From Streptosporangium brasiliense (GTDB lineage Bacteria > Actinomycetota > Actinomycetes > Streptosporangiales > Streptosporangiaceae), in assembly GCF_030811595.1 (NCBI RefSeq), contig NZ_JAUSRB010000002.1, positions 7,130,001-7,194,000 on the forward strand: 64,000 nucleotides of DNA. The letters are read 5' to 3'. The notes under the pieces are model-generated. The model did no database searches. It saw only the letters and a program-made list of their open reading frames with translations, and was not told where the DNA came from. Within the stretch, counting starts at the first letter, position 1. Each line of letters starts with the position of its first letter. A program made the translations under genes and the position numbers. Positions 18,125 through 27,040 of the stretch are shown in pieces.

Positions 18125-18196
18125 GAGAAGTGCCTTTGAGCGGGCAGCGCAGCGGGCGCCGAAGGTCCTGCCGGCGCCCCGTCAAAGGCACTTCTC
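18125..18196. terminator. large compound hairpin after the peptide gene
   Basis: Outer arms GAGAAGTGCCTTTGA (18125-18139) and TCAAAGGCACTTCTC (18182-18196) are a perfect 15-bp inverted repeat. Inside, GGGCGCCG (18154-18161) and CGGCGCCC (18172-18179) form a second 8-bp stem. It starts 16 bases after the peptide stop. It could be a terminator, a stable 3' end, or a small mobile hairpin. Confidence 0.65.
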
Positions 18197-18302
18197 ACGG
18201 TCAGGGACGGGGGCCGGCGGCCGGCGGGAGCACAGAGGCCGCCGACTGCCATGATGGACCGTTCACGAGTACGGCTGAGCTGCGCGGATCCGAGGGGTCG
18301 AT

Positions 18303-18335
18303 GATCGCTTCCCGGCCGCGTCGTGATCGTTTCCC
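18303..18335. repeat. dispersed two-unit repeat, copy 1
   Basis: GATCGCTTCCCGG (18303-18315) then TGATCGTTTCCC (18324-18335). The same two words, 21 bases apart start to start, recur at 57045-57077. It lies just downstream of the MFS gene's 3' end. Confidence 0.6.
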
Positions 18336-18340
18336 AGCGC

Positions 18341-19639
18341 TTACGCTCCGGATGCGACCGTCGCTCCGTCCGCGTCGGCCTGGGCGGGCTCGACCGGCTC
18401 CGCTTGTCTGTCTTCCCCGGGGCCGTCTTGGATCTGCCACACCGATGGAACGAACAGGGCGGTTACGGTGATGAGAGTGGCCAGGACTGCGCCGGCCGCC
18501 AGGACGGTGCCACTGCCGAACACCTGCGCCGCTGGTCCGGCGAGGCCCATGCCCAGGGGTGCCGCCGCGAGCGAGCCCAGCGTGACGACGGAACTGGCCC
18601 TGGCGATGAGGTGCTCGGGGACGTGGCGCTGGACGGTGGAGGTCTGCAGAACATTGTAGATCACCAACTCCAAGCCGGCCAGGAAAGCGGCCGCCATCAG
18701 TAGCCAGAGGGTGGCGGGTACAGCCAGGAGGGCCGGCAGTGGCGTTATCAGCAGAAACACGGCCAAAGTCGCACCCACGGGACGGGAAGGCTTCCAGCGA
18801 GCAGCGACGAAGCCGCCGCTGAGCCCTCCAAGGGCGTACGCGATGCCGATGGCGGACCAGGCCGGCGCCCCACCGAGATGCTCGTCTGCCACATACGGGC
18901 CGAGTACCAGGAACGGCGCGACCACGATCAGGTTGGTCAACGCCACATGGATGACCGACGTCAACAGCCATGATCGCCTGGTGACTTCCGCCAGACCTCC
19001 CTTGATGCCGGCCAGCAGCCCTGTGCTCGCTGCCGGTCGCTGCACGGCCAGCGCGCGAGGAAGGCGAGAGAGAAAGACCGCACTCACCAGGAATGTGGCC
19101 GCATCGATCAGAATCGCCCACCCAGGGCCTATGGTTGCCACCAGCGCTCCGGCCACGCTGAGCGCCAGCATCGAGGTGATGCTGCGCGACATCGACAACA
19201 ACGAGTTGGCTTCCTGCACCCGCTCCTTGCCTACGAGCGAGACCACCAGACCGACAGAGGCGGGGTTGAAGAGAGCGGATCCCATGCCCGCGATGAGTTG
19301 CAGGACCACGATCATCCAGATGCGGGCCGTCCCGCTGAGAAGAAGTGCCGCGGTGGCTCCCTGCGCGAGGAAGCGCATCAGGTCGGCGACCAGCATGACG
19401 TTGCGCCGGGAGAAGCGGTCGCCGAGGGCGCCGCCGAGGAGGCTCAGCGCGATAATGGGGATCCGGGTGCTCAGGACGACAATGCCGAGGTCGGCGGGTG
19501 ATCCGGTGAGGTGCAGGACAGCGAACGCGATCGCCAAGGGAGTCAGTGCGTCCCCGAACGTCGAGGCGGTATGTCCGAAGTAGTAGCGGCGGAAGTCCCT
19601 GACGGTCAGGGGGGCGATCGCCTCTCGGATCGCTCTCAC
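18341..19639 (-). CDS. MFS exporter (MFS_3/EntS-like)
   Basis: 432 residues from GTG 19639; an extension to 19729 is open but polar and lacks a convincing start. Twelve hydrophobic spans are recognisable. The N-terminus DFRRYYFGHTASTFGDALTP and the loop GGALGDRFSRRNVMLVADLM (cytoplasmic loop 2-3, GxLxDRxxRR) are typical of the MFS_3 group exporting siderophores, antibiotics or macrolides. It faces the peptide gene tail-to-tail across the compound hairpin. A perfect CCGCTG-TTCA-CAGCGG palindrome (19649-19664) sits just before the start and could be an operator. Export of a metabolite controlled by the neighbouring SARP gene is plausible but unproven. Confidence 0.85.
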   Translation of the reverse strand: MRAIREAIAPLTVRDFRRYYFGHTASTFGDALTPLAIAFAVLHLTGSPADLGIVVLSTRIPIIALSLLGGALGDRFSRRNVMLVADLMRFLAQGATAALLLSGTARIWMIVVLQLIAGMGSALFNPASVGLVVSLVGKERVQEANSLLSMSRSITSMLALSVAGALVATIGPGWAILIDAATFLVSAVFLSRLPRALAVQRPAASTGLLAGIKGGLAEVTRRSWLLTSVIHVALTNLIVVAPFLVLGPYVADEHLGGAPAWSAIGIAYALGGLSGGFVAARWKPSRPVGATLAVFLLITPLPALLAVPATLWLLMAAAFLAGLELVIYNVLQTSTVQRHVPEHLIARASSVVTLGSLAAAPLGMGLAGPAAQVFGSGTVLAAGAVLATLITVTALFVPSVWQIQDGPGEDRQAEPVEPAQADADGATVASGA

Positions 19640-19904
19640 AGGCCACCACCGCTGTTCACAGCGGTGAGCGGGATGAACTGCGGGGGGCCGGAGGCGATAT
19701 CGGCCCATCGGAGCCTCAGGCATGGGCAACTTGAATGCAATGGGCCAAGGTCACGCAAGGGGGCACCTCTCTGGACGGAATGCACTGATCCGAGCTCACG
19801 TCTGACGCCGGGGAGCTGCAGGCGCTCGGCGGTGATCGACTTTTGTGGTCAGGTCACCCTGGCAGAGTCGACTGACATTTCCGCAAGGGGTTCGCGGCCC
19901 ACCT

Positions 19905-19957
19905 GAGAGGGTCCCGGCAGTAATCGCCGAAAACCCAACGGATATCGCTGACCAGCG
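19905..19957 (+). repeat. dispersed ~50-base repeat, copy A
   Basis: GAGGGTCCCGGCAGTA followed by CG.CG-AAAAC.CAACGGATAT and CAGCG aligns by eye at roughly 80 percent with 31440-31492. Both copies are in non-coding DNA on the same strand. Confidence 0.5.
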
Positions 19958-20210
19958 TCGATGTGGAGCACCCAGGCGAGGTCAGCGGCACCCCCGGCCC
20001 GGCCTGCCGCATCTACCCATCGACACACCAGCCCTGCGTTGCCCTCCCATAAGAGCAGGACAAGGGCATATTCGTTGGATTTTCCGCTTTTACCGACACC
20101 CCAGCTCGATACTCGCCGAGCACCCCTCCGATGAGCACCAGACGCCCTTCAGGACGTAGCAGGCCAATCCACCGGCGTACGGCCTTTTTTGTAGAGGGGA
20201 GTCTTTAGTC

Positions 20211-20253
20211 CATTGTAAATGATCTTGAGCACCGACCGGGCGCCTTTACAATG
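20211..20253 (+). promoter_or_regulatory. orphan promoter with paired inverted repeats
   Basis: CATTGTAAA (20211-20219) and TTTACAATG (20245-20253) are perfect 9-bp inverted copies in an unusually AT-rich patch. TTGAGC (20225-20230) and TACAAT (20247-20252) make a 16-base-spaced sigma-70-like promoter reading rightward. No gene that I can support follows. Confidence 0.4.
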
Positions 20254-21048
20254 TAGATCAATAACTTTGGGACATCACCGCTCATGTGACCAGACGCTTG
20301 AAGCCCGCCCACGGAAACCAACGACACGTCGGCACACCGTGTCCCTGCCGAGGTCCCTACCGAGCGACCGGGCGCTCCCCCAAGCACCTCTCGAACCGAC
20401 GCCCTCGACGCCCCTCCCCCACCGAGGCCGATACCAGGACCGCCATCCTGCGGGCATCGGCACGGCGACTCCCCTGACTGCCGCTCCCCTGGCCGCCGAC
20501 CGCTTTCCCCACGCCCAATGCGCCAGGGTCAACCTCAAAGGGCACGCTGCACCAAGCGCATCTTCACCGGCATCGGTGCCGAGCGCTGTCACATGCATCA
20601 CCCGGGTGCGGCGGACGACGACACGGACGGGTAACCGGCGAAGGCCGCTCCACCGCATGTGGCGGACCAGGACGTCGGTGATGGTCTCCAGTGCGGTCCG
20701 GATCGCCAGGTGCTCCCCCACCGGTCAGCGCCGGGGTGGGGGCGTCCATCTCCTCGAAGCGAGGCATGGTGAAGCCCTTGGGATGCTTGCCTGATCCTCC
20801 ACATCACGCTGGACAGCGCGGAGGCGATGTGTGCCCTGCAGGCGGAGGGCTGGAAGGTCGAGCCCCAGGACCAGGCCGATCTGGCGCCAGCTGCCTGAAC
20901 CCTGGTACCGGATCGGCTCCGAGCGGTAGTGGCAGCCGGCCTGGGTGGTCGAAGTCGTCTGCCGCGGCTTCGACCACCCAGGCTTCTGGCCACGGTCGGG
21001 TCCGGGCCTGTGTCCGGGCGCCCGGGTATGCGTGGACCCGACCGTGGG

Positions 21049-21996
21049 CTATTCCTCCCGGGCCGGACGGAGTACCCGGCGCACGGCGCCACGCAGCCAC
21101 TGATGGGCCCCGTCGGCGGTGTGGCGCGGGTGCCAGGCCATGCCGATCGTCAGTGGTGGCAGCGGCAGCGGGATTTCCAGCAGGCGTAGTCCCAGCGCGT
21201 GCGCCGCGTCGCTGAGTGGTGAAGGGGGCTCGCCCGGCAGCGCGGTCGGCACCAGGCAGACCACGTCGCCGACTGCGGCCAGCGCCATCGCCGCCAGATG
21301 TCCGGGCAGAACGGCGCTGACCCGCCGGCTGAGCCCTTGCTCGGCCAAGACCGCGTCCAGCGGGCCGGTGAAGCGCCCCCGGCGGCTGACCGCCACATGC
21401 TCGGCCGCGGCCAGCCTGGCGGGCGTCAGGGTTCCTTCGGCGAGCGGGTGCCTGGCCCTGACGCCGGCCGCCATCCGCAGCGTGACCAGCTCTTCGACCC
21501 GGGTCTCCGGGTCGACGTGGTCGATGGCCCCGATCTCCAGATCGATCCGGCCCTCGCGCAGCGCGGGGCCCGCCTCCCACTCCTCGGCCAGCACCCGCAG
21601 CGAGACGCCCGGCGCCCGGCGCCGGGCCAGCCCGAGCAGACCCGGCGCCAGCGCCGCGCCGACCAGGTCCGAGGCCTGGACGGTGAAGGCGCGCCGCAGC
21701 GCGGCGGGGTCGATCCCGCCGCTCGGGGTGAGCAATGCCTCCAGCCGGCGCACCACCGCGGCGGCCTCGTCCCGCAGCGTCTCGGCGCGGGGTGTGGGCA
21801 CCATCGCCTGTCCTGCCCGCACCAGCAGCGGGTCCTGGAGCACCCGGCGCAGCCGGGCCAGGGTGCGGCTCATCGCCGCGGGTGACGTGTTCAGCCGCGC
21901 GGCGGCACGGGTGACGCTCTGCTCGGCCAGCAGGGCGTCAAGGGCGACGGCGAGGTTGGCGTCGAGGTTCGCGGCTGGGCTGCTCACGGGCATCAT
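21049..21996 (-). CDS. LysR-family transcriptional regulator
   Basis: 315 residues. The N-terminal winged helix is clear: NLAVALDALLAEQSVTRAAA and RLNTSPAAMSRTLARLRRVL, followed by DPLLVRAGQAMVPTPRAETL, which is the NodD/PnbR-like version of the LysR opening. The remaining ~220 residues fit the periplasmic-binding-like effector domain. It is divergent from an NmrA-like reductase gene across 107 bases containing two palindromes, the standard arrangement for LysR control of an adjacent enzyme gene. Its ATG has no obvious ribosome-binding site, so it may be leaderless. The ligand is unknown. Confidence 0.9.
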   Translation of the reverse strand: MMPVSSPAANLDANLAVALDALLAEQSVTRAAARLNTSPAAMSRTLARLRRVLQDPLLVRAGQAMVPTPRAETLRDEAAAVVRRLEALLTPSGGIDPAALRRAFTVQASDLVGAALAPGLLGLARRRAPGVSLRVLAEEWEAGPALREGRIDLEIGAIDHVDPETRVEELVTLRMAAGVRARHPLAEGTLTPARLAAAEHVAVSRRGRFTGPLDAVLAEQGLSRRVSAVLPGHLAAMALAAVGDVVCLVPTALPGEPPSPLSDAAHALGLRLLEIPLPLPPLTIGMAWHPRHTADGAHQWLRGAVRRVLRPAREE

Positions 21997-22001
21997 TCCA
22001 T

Positions 22002-22043
22002 TTCAGGCAATAATTGCATGCTGAAGTTCCCATTGTGGCAATG
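22002..22043. promoter_or_regulatory. LysR-type operator pair in a divergent promoter
   Basis: Two palindromes: TTCAG-GCAAT-A-ATTGC-ATG-CTGAA (22002-22025) and CATTG-TGG-CAATG (22031-22043), sharing the CAAT/ATTG core. One site next to the regulator and one next to the target fits the recognition and activation sites of LysR proteins. Confidence 0.65.
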
Positions 22044-22103
22044 CGGGCCGGATCTACACGATGAAGGGGCTGTACCGATCCGACACAGACCGCGAGGTTT
22101 TTC

Positions 22104-23021
22104 ATGATTGTCATCACCGCCCCCACCGGGAACATCGGCCGGCGGCTGCTGTCTCTGCTGGTCGAGGCCGCGCCCGCACGCGGAGAGGAGTTGCGCGTCG
22201 TGGTCCGCGATCCCGCCCGGCTCCCCGAGGCCGTACGCGGACGGGTCGAGGTCATCGCCGGCTCGCACGGCGACGCCGCGACCGTCGAGCGCGCCTTCAC
22301 CGGGGCCGACGCCGTTTTCTGGCTGGTGCCGCCGGACGCCTCGACCACACCCGAGGAGGCGTTCAGCGGCTTCACCCGCCCGGCCGCGCGGGCGTTCGCC
22401 GCCCACGGAGTCGGCCATGTCGTCGGCGTCTCGGCGCTCGGCCGCGGCACCCCGCAGGCCGCCCAGGCCGGGCTGGTCACCGCCTCCCTGGCCATGGACG
22501 ACCTGATCGCCGGCTCCGGCGTCGCCTACCGCGCCCTGGCCAGCCCGTCCTTCTTCGAGAACCTACTGGAGGAGGCCGACTCGATCCGCGAGAACGGCGT
22601 CTTCACCGACACCGTCGCCGCGGACCGTCCGGCCCCGCTGGTGGCCGTCGTCGACATCGCCGCGACGGCGGCCGGGCTGCTGCTGGACCGCTCCTGGACC
22701 GGCGTCGGCAGTGTTCCGGTGCTCGGCCCGCAGGACCTGTCGCCCAACGACCTGGCCCGCATCATGACCGAGGAGCTGGGCCGTCCGGTCCGCTACCAGC
22801 GCCAGCCACTCGACGAACTGCGGTCCACCCTGCTCGGCTACGGCCTCAACGAGGCGTTCGTCGAGGGCGTCGTCGACATGAAGCGCGCCAAGGACCAGGG
22901 CCTGGACTCGGGCGTCGACCGCTCGCCACAGGCGGGCCCGGCCACCGGATTCGCGCAGTGGTGCGCGCAGACTCTCAAGCCCGCCGTCCTCGCCACACCG
23001 GAGGCAGTCGATGCCCACTGA
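22104..23021 (+). CDS. NmrA-like NAD(P)H-binding oxidoreductase
   Basis: 305 residues, with CGAGG upstream of ATG 22104. It begins [20 protein letters not shown], the atypical-SDR dinucleotide loop, has [13 protein letters not shown] (~75) and a C-terminal region ([20 protein letters not shown]) typical of NmrA/AzoB-like proteins, which sense or use NAD(P)H and reduce quinones or azo dyes. The usual SDR Tyr-x-x-x-Lys pair is not obvious. It overlaps the darcynin-like gene by 11 bases, so the two are co-translated, and the LysR regulator is divergent. Confidence 0.85.
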   Translation: MIVITAPTGNIGRRLLSLLVEAAPARGEELRVVVRDPARLPEAVRGRVEVIAGSHGDAATVERAFTGADAVFWLVPPDASTTPEEAFSGFTRPAARAFAAHGVGHVVGVSALGRGTPQAAQAGLVTASLAMDDLIAGSGVAYRALASPSFFENLLEEADSIRENGVFTDTVAADRPAPLVAVVDIAATAAGLLLDRSWTGVGSVPVLGPQDLSPNDLARIMTEELGRPVRYQRQPLDELRSTLLGYGLNEAFVEGVVDMKRAKDQGLDSGVDRSPQAGPATGFAQWCAQTLKPAVLATPEAVDAH

Positions 23022-23376
23022 CCGGACCGAGCCACCGGTCACCGCGTTCATGCTGGTCAAGACCACGCCCGAGTGGCTCGCGATGACCGTGGCCGAACGC
23101 GTCCAGGCCTTCACCACCCAAGTCGTCCCGGTGATCCAGGCCCGCACCCGCGGCGTCCGCTCCCGCTTCTACGACACGGAGTTCTACTCGGCGCGGGTCA
23201 CCGACATCTGGGTCTGGGAGGCGGACGACCACGACGCCTACCGGCTGCTGATCGACGCTCTGCGCGAAACCCCCTTCTGGGACCGCTACTTCGACGTCGT
23301 GGACCTGCTCGTGGGCACCGAGAACGGCTACGCCCGCACCTACGACCTGGAGCCGGTGGCCACCCTCACCACCTGA
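23011..23376 (+). CDS. darcynin-family protein
   Basis: 121 residues. [20 protein letters not shown] and [20 protein letters not shown], then [20 protein letters not shown], match the darcynin family of small ferredoxin-like (dimeric alpha-beta barrel) proteins of unknown biochemical role, often found beside LysR or SDR genes. The ATG lies inside the end of the NmrA gene (11-base overlap), showing tight coupling. A binding or co-substrate role with the NmrA-like enzyme is inference. Confidence 0.8.
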   Translation: MPTDRTEPPVTAFMLVKTTPEWLAMTVAERVQAFTTQVVPVIQARTRGVRSRFYDTEFYSARVTDIWVWEADDHDAYRLLIDALRETPFWDRYFDVVDLLVGTENGYARTYDLEPVATLTT

Positions 23377-23466
23377 CGCTCTTCCCCGACCGGCCGCTGC
23401 GGCCCGCGCAACTGCGTGACCTGGGGCTGACGCCCTGACACGCCCTGTGCCGCTACAGGGAGGAGA

Positions 23467-23596
23467 CGTGGGCGGTAGTGGCCCACGCACGGCGCGGACC
23501 ACTACCGGGCTCACGGCTGGGTCCGTGTGAGCAGGAAGATGTGAGCAGGAAGATAGGTGTTGGACCGCCCACGTATATACGTGAGTCAACGCTCAC
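23467..23596. terminator. hairpin cluster between convergent genes, with a 14-base tandem duplication
   Basis: CGTGGGC-GGTAGTG-GCCCACG (23467-23487) is a perfect 7-bp hairpin whose loop can instead pair as GGTAGTGG (23474) with CCACTACC (23499-23506), giving two exclusive folds. Then GTGAGCAGGAAGAT is repeated exactly (23527-23540, 23541-23554), and CACGTATATACGTG (23570-23583) is a perfect palindrome followed by GTGAG-N6-CTCAC. It separates the ends at 23376 and 23601. Confidence 0.6.
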
Positions 23597-23600
23597 GACT

Positions 23601-25163
23601 TTAGGTGTGGGCGGGTTTGATGACTCCGAACCACCGCTGCAAGGCTGCCCGGAGTGTTTCGATCTCCGCGGGATTGGGTCGGGGCGATGCAGATGCCCAG
23701 GCCACATAGCCGTCCGGTCGAAGGAGCAGGGCGGTGGGTGTGGGGATGTGGGAGCGCGCCGTGACGATATCGACCTGGTCGTGCCGCAGGGCGAGTGTCT
23801 CTGCCAGCGATGCCTCTTCGGTCAGGTCGAGCAGCAGAGGGCGTGCGTTTCTGGTCAGCTCGGCCAGCCGGACCGGTCCGGTCGGGGTATGGAGGTTCAT
23901 GTCGGGGGCGAACCGACCGGTCAGCGGGTGCGCCTCGTCTTCGCCCATGTCGTAGCGGACGTCGGCGCCGGCGAGAAGGCCGGCGAGGCGCTGTACGGTG
24001 CTTTGGTCGCGGAGCAGTTCGGTGAACACCTTGCGCAGTCCGGTCACATCGCTGCCGGGGGCTATCAAGGCAGATTGCGCCTGCGCGTTCAGCACCATGC
24101 GCTGGGCGGCCGATCGCCGCTCTGTCTCGTAGGTGTCCAGCAGCCCGGGCGGGGCGCTTCCCCGAATCTCGGCGGCGAGTTTCCAGCCGAGATTGACCGC
24201 GTCCTGCAGGCCGAGGTTGAGCCCTGGACCGCCTCCTGTGGCGGAATACACGTGCGCGGCGTCACCGATCAGGAACACCCGGCCGTCGGCGAACCGTTCA
24301 GCGATTCGGGTGTTGCCGCCGGTCAGCCGACGCAGCACGTGCGGCCCCGCGCCGTCGGGCGGATCGAGCGGCACGTCGACGCCGAGCACACGGCGGATGC
24401 TCGCTCGCAGCTCCTCCAGGCTCATGGGAGCGTCGGTCGCGGGCCTGTCCCACTCGGTGGTACTGATCAGCGGTGGGTTGCCAGGCAGCGGCGCGTAGGA
24501 GAACCCGCCGTGTTCGGTGCGGTGGGGCAGGAACGGAAAAACGGCGCCATGGCCGGGCACGTTCAGTGCACCGGTCGCGGGATCAACCCATTCCACAGGG
24601 ACCGTCGCATGCGCTGAGCAGACGGTCATCCGGTCGTAGGTGATGCCGGGGAATGTGATGCCGGAGAGCTTGCGCGTGGTGCTGTGAGCTCCATCCGCAC
24701 CGATGAGATACCGGGCCCGCAATTGGTAGGCCTCGCCCGGACTCGCGACGTCGATGGTCACCGCGTCATCGTCCTGCGACAGGCCGACGACCTCGTGTCC
24801 CCGGCGGATCTCCACGCCCAGTTCGACAGCGCGCTCCTGCAGGACCTGCACGATGCGTCGCTGCGGCACCGGCAGAGCATAGACGGGACTGTCCTGCAGC
24901 AGGCTCAGGTCCAGGCCCATCGCGCCGAACATGAAGTATCCGGAGTTCGGCTGCGGAGGTTGTGGGCTACCGCTGAGACGTTCGTGCAGTCCCCGGTGGT
25001 CGAGCATTTTCACGACTTGGCCGAGCAATCCGTTCGCTTTCGGTTCTTCGCTGGGCTCGATCAGCCGTTCCAGCACGACTGGCCGGACCCCTGCCAGGCT
25101 CAGTTCGCAGGCCAGCATCAGCCCGTTCGGGCCGCCGCCGGCGATGACGACATCTGTGATCAC
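23601..25163 (-). CDS. FAD-dependent aromatic monooxygenase
   Basis: 520 residues from GTG 25163, with AAGGAG four bases upstream. It has the Rossmann loop ITDVVIAGGGPNGLMLACEL, the second FAD motif GRVFLIGDAAHVYSATGGGP (~290) and DG motif YLIGADGAHSTTRKLSGI (~160), the group A flavoprotein hydroxylase signature. The C-terminal ~150 residues form the thioredoxin-like PHOX-type domain. Homologues hydroxylate phenols, polyketides or rifamycins with NAD(P)H and O2. It is alone; its promoter side faces the TIM-barrel protein gene on the same strand 109 bases upstream. Substrate unknown. Confidence 0.92.
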   Translation of the reverse strand: MITDVVIAGGGPNGLMLACELSLAGVRPVVLERLIEPSEEPKANGLLGQVVKMLDHRGLHERLSGSPQPPQPNSGYFMFGAMGLDLSLLQDSPVYALPVPQRRIVQVLQERAVELGVEIRRGHEVVGLSQDDDAVTIDVASPGEAYQLRARYLIGADGAHSTTRKLSGITFPGITYDRMTVCSAHATVPVEWVDPATGALNVPGHGAVFPFLPHRTEHGGFSYAPLPGNPPLISTTEWDRPATDAPMSLEELRASIRRVLGVDVPLDPPDGAGPHVLRRLTGGNTRIAERFADGRVFLIGDAAHVYSATGGGPGLNLGLQDAVNLGWKLAAEIRGSAPPGLLDTYETERRSAAQRMVLNAQAQSALIAPGSDVTGLRKVFTELLRDQSTVQRLAGLLAGADVRYDMGEDEAHPLTGRFAPDMNLHTPTGPVRLAELTRNARPLLLDLTEEASLAETLALRHDQVDIVTARSHIPTPTALLLRPDGYVAWASASPRPNPAEIETLRAALQRWFGVIKPAHT

Positions 25164-25272
25164 GTTTCTCCTTGGTCTGTACGGAAATGGGCGGGACGGG
25201 GTGGAGCGCTGAGGCGCAGTGTCGTGGGCGATGCCGGTGCGGCTCGCTCCGGGCTGCGGATTTGAGACGTGG

Positions 25273-26289
25273 TCAGCCGCTGTAGTACTCGGCGAGGGTG
25301 GTGAAGGCGGCCTTGGGTTCCCAGGGCATGTCGGGATAGGTGGCTCCGAGCCGGTCCTCGTAGACCTTGACGATGCCGTAACCAGCCAGGTCCAGGTCGT
25401 CGCGGGGATCGCCGTCAGGCCGGTGCACATGGTCGTACAGCGCGAAGGTGAACACGAACGTGCTGTCGACGCCGCCGGCGTCGAATGCCTCCAGCAGCTC
25501 ACGCACATAGGTGGCCTGACCGACCTCGTCCCGGGCATAGTTACCGTTCAACCGGACAGGCCCGTTCTCGTCGTACTCGACGATCTCCAGGCCGAGAGCG
25601 CCCCGCTCGCCGGCGCCCTGGTAGCCGTCTGCGCCGAACTCGGTGATCGCGACCGGCTTTCCCTGCGCGACCAGGCCACGGACGCCGTCGGCGAAACGGT
25701 CGGCGATCTCGGCCGACCGATAGAGATCCATGGACACGATGTCGAAGAGTGCCCAGTCGACCCGCTCAAGCGGCACGGAAGCGTAGGTCGTCTTGCCACC
25801 GAAGCGCTCGCGGACCAGTTGCACGGCCGTGCCAAGGAAGTCGTTGACACGTGCGCTGACCTCGCCAATCTGCTCCCGCACGCGATCTGGCCGGCTCAGC
25901 GACGCGACCCGCTCGTCAATGCTGTCACCGGGCAGGAACCCAGGACTCATCAGGCTCAGCTCGGCGCCGACGACGAACACCACCTCAGCTCCACCCCGCC
26001 TCAACCGCTCCGCGCGTTCGGCGCAGTCCGCGAACAACGACAGCATCTCTTCGGCGGTCAGTTCGATGGGGTAGGGGGAGAACCAGACCTCCAGGCCCAG
26101 GTCGGCGGCGTGCGCCGCCGCCAGCTCAATCCGTTCCGGGTCACCGCCCATGACACGGACCGCGGTGCAGTGCAGGTCATCGCGGATGATGCGCAGCTCG
26201 CGCTCGACCATGTCCGGGTCGAAGCGCTTGCGGGAGTTCGCTCCGTTCTTGACGAAGCCGGTGTCGTAGCTGATGCCTTTGGCCCTCAT
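25273..26289 (-). CDS. TIM-barrel glycosidase-like protein
   Basis: 338 residues from ATG 26289 with AGGAAGGA upstream. Reads MRAKGISYDTGFVKNGANSR, then DLHCTAVRVMGGDPERIELA, EVVFVVGAELSLMSPGFLPG (E in an acid/base-like strand), VSMDLYR and AITEFGADGYQGAGERGALG (Glu at the end of a strand), a pattern of clan-A glycosidase barrels. Database relatives of this family in actinomycetes are sometimes labelled abortive infection protein; I know of no evidence for that role. It is divergent from a TetR regulator across a 28-bp near-perfect operator, so it is probably repressed by it. Confidence 0.75.
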   Translation of the reverse strand: MRAKGISYDTGFVKNGANSRKRFDPDMVERELRIIRDDLHCTAVRVMGGDPERIELAAAHAADLGLEVWFSPYPIELTAEEMLSLFADCAERAERLRRGGAEVVFVVGAELSLMSPGFLPGDSIDERVASLSRPDRVREQIGEVSARVNDFLGTAVQLVRERFGGKTTYASVPLERVDWALFDIVSMDLYRSAEIADRFADGVRGLVAQGKPVAITEFGADGYQGAGERGALGLEIVEYDENGPVRLNGNYARDEVGQATYVRELLEAFDAGGVDSTFVFTFALYDHVHRPDGDPRDDLDLAGYGIVKVYEDRLGATYPDMPWEPKAAFTTLAEYYSG

Positions 26290-26339
26290 CGTTCTGGTCC
26301 TTCCTGACGGGGGTGAGGACGCCAGGCTAGGCACAAATA

Positions 26340-26367
26340 TGCGTGTGCGCAAATTTGCGTGCACGCA
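26340..26367. promoter_or_regulatory. 28-bp TetR-type operator
   Basis: TGCGTGTGCGCAAA (26340-26353) and TTTGCGTGCACGCA (26354-26367) are inverted copies matching at 12 of 14 positions, centred on AAATTT. It lies 20 bases before the TetR start and 51 before the divergent gene. Confidence 0.75.
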
Positions 26368-26386
26368 TCTAGGCTATGCTGAGACG

Positions 26387-27040
26387 GTGACGACGAGACG
26401 GACGGGGCTGCGCGAGCAGAAGAAGCAGGCCACCCGAGAGGCATTGCGCGCGGCGGCCCTGCGGCTGGCCCTTGAGCGTGGACCGGACAACGTGCGCGTC
26501 GATGACATCGCCGAGGCCGCCGGCGTCTCACCGAGGACGTACAACAACTACTTCTCCAGCCGCGAACAGGCGATCGTCGCCGCCGTCACCAGCGAACGAG
26601 AGGCACGGGTCGCGGCGGCGGTGGCCGACCGGCCCGACGGCGTCGGCCTCGCCGACGCCGTCATCGAGGCCATCGTGGATCAGTACACCGCCTCGGACGC
26701 ACCCGGCCGGGACGCGCTACTGCTGATCACCACCCGCCCCGCGCTGCGCGACGCATTCATTGACACCACCACCGCGATCGAACATCCCCTCACCGAGGCC
26801 ATCGCCGAGCGTCTCGGCGATGGCGACCCGCATACCGCACGGGTGCTCGCGGCGAGCGTGGCCGCCGCAGTCCGCGTGGCGCTCGAGCAGTGGCTGCAGA
26901 CGACTGCCTCGTCCTCCACGGCCAGCGGGCTCGTCGTGCCGTCCGGCTCGCTACCGAACCTCCTGCACACCACGCTCGCACCCCTCAAACCCGCACTCGA
27001 CGCCGCAGAGCAACGAGCACTCCGCCACCGGCATCAGTGA
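26387..27040 (+). CDS. TetR-family repressor
   Basis: 217 residues from GTG 26387 (an earlier Met overlaps the operator and was rejected). REQKKQATREALRAAALRLA and VDDIAEAAGVSPRTYNNYFS with REQAIVAAV give an unambiguous TetR DNA-binding domain (~8-60). The ligand-binding C-terminal half is of the AcrR type with no family-specific signature. A strong palindrome immediately upstream implies autoregulation and control of the divergent TIM-barrel gene. Confidence 0.93.
   Translation: MTTRRTGLREQKKQATREALRAAALRLALERGPDNVRVDDIAEAAGVSPRTYNNYFSSREQAIVAAVTSEREARVAAAVADRPDGVGLADAVIEAIVDQYTASDAPGRDALLLITTRPALRDAFIDTTTAIEHPLTEAIAERLGDGDPHTARVLAASVAAAVRVALEQWLQTTASSSTASGLVVPSGSLPNLLHTTLAPLKPALDAAEQRALRHRHQ

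Larger units (their letters stand above)
19730..21048. other. 1.3-kb stretch with no intact gene
   Basis: No open frame has convincing codon usage and a domain. A minus-strand phrase GEHLAIRTALETITDVLV near 20670-20720 recalls a cytochrome P450 haem-binding C-terminus but is isolated and flanked by stops. The stretch also holds a dispersed repeat copy (19905-19957) and an AT-rich palindromic promoter-like site (20211-20253), both listed separately. It looks like eroded gene-cluster DNA. Confidence 0.5.

Noticed and set aside
20540-20720. Cytochrome P450 C-terminal relic on the minus strand
   Set aside because: Only one motif-like phrase is visible and a stop lies two codons upstream; not enough to call a gene.
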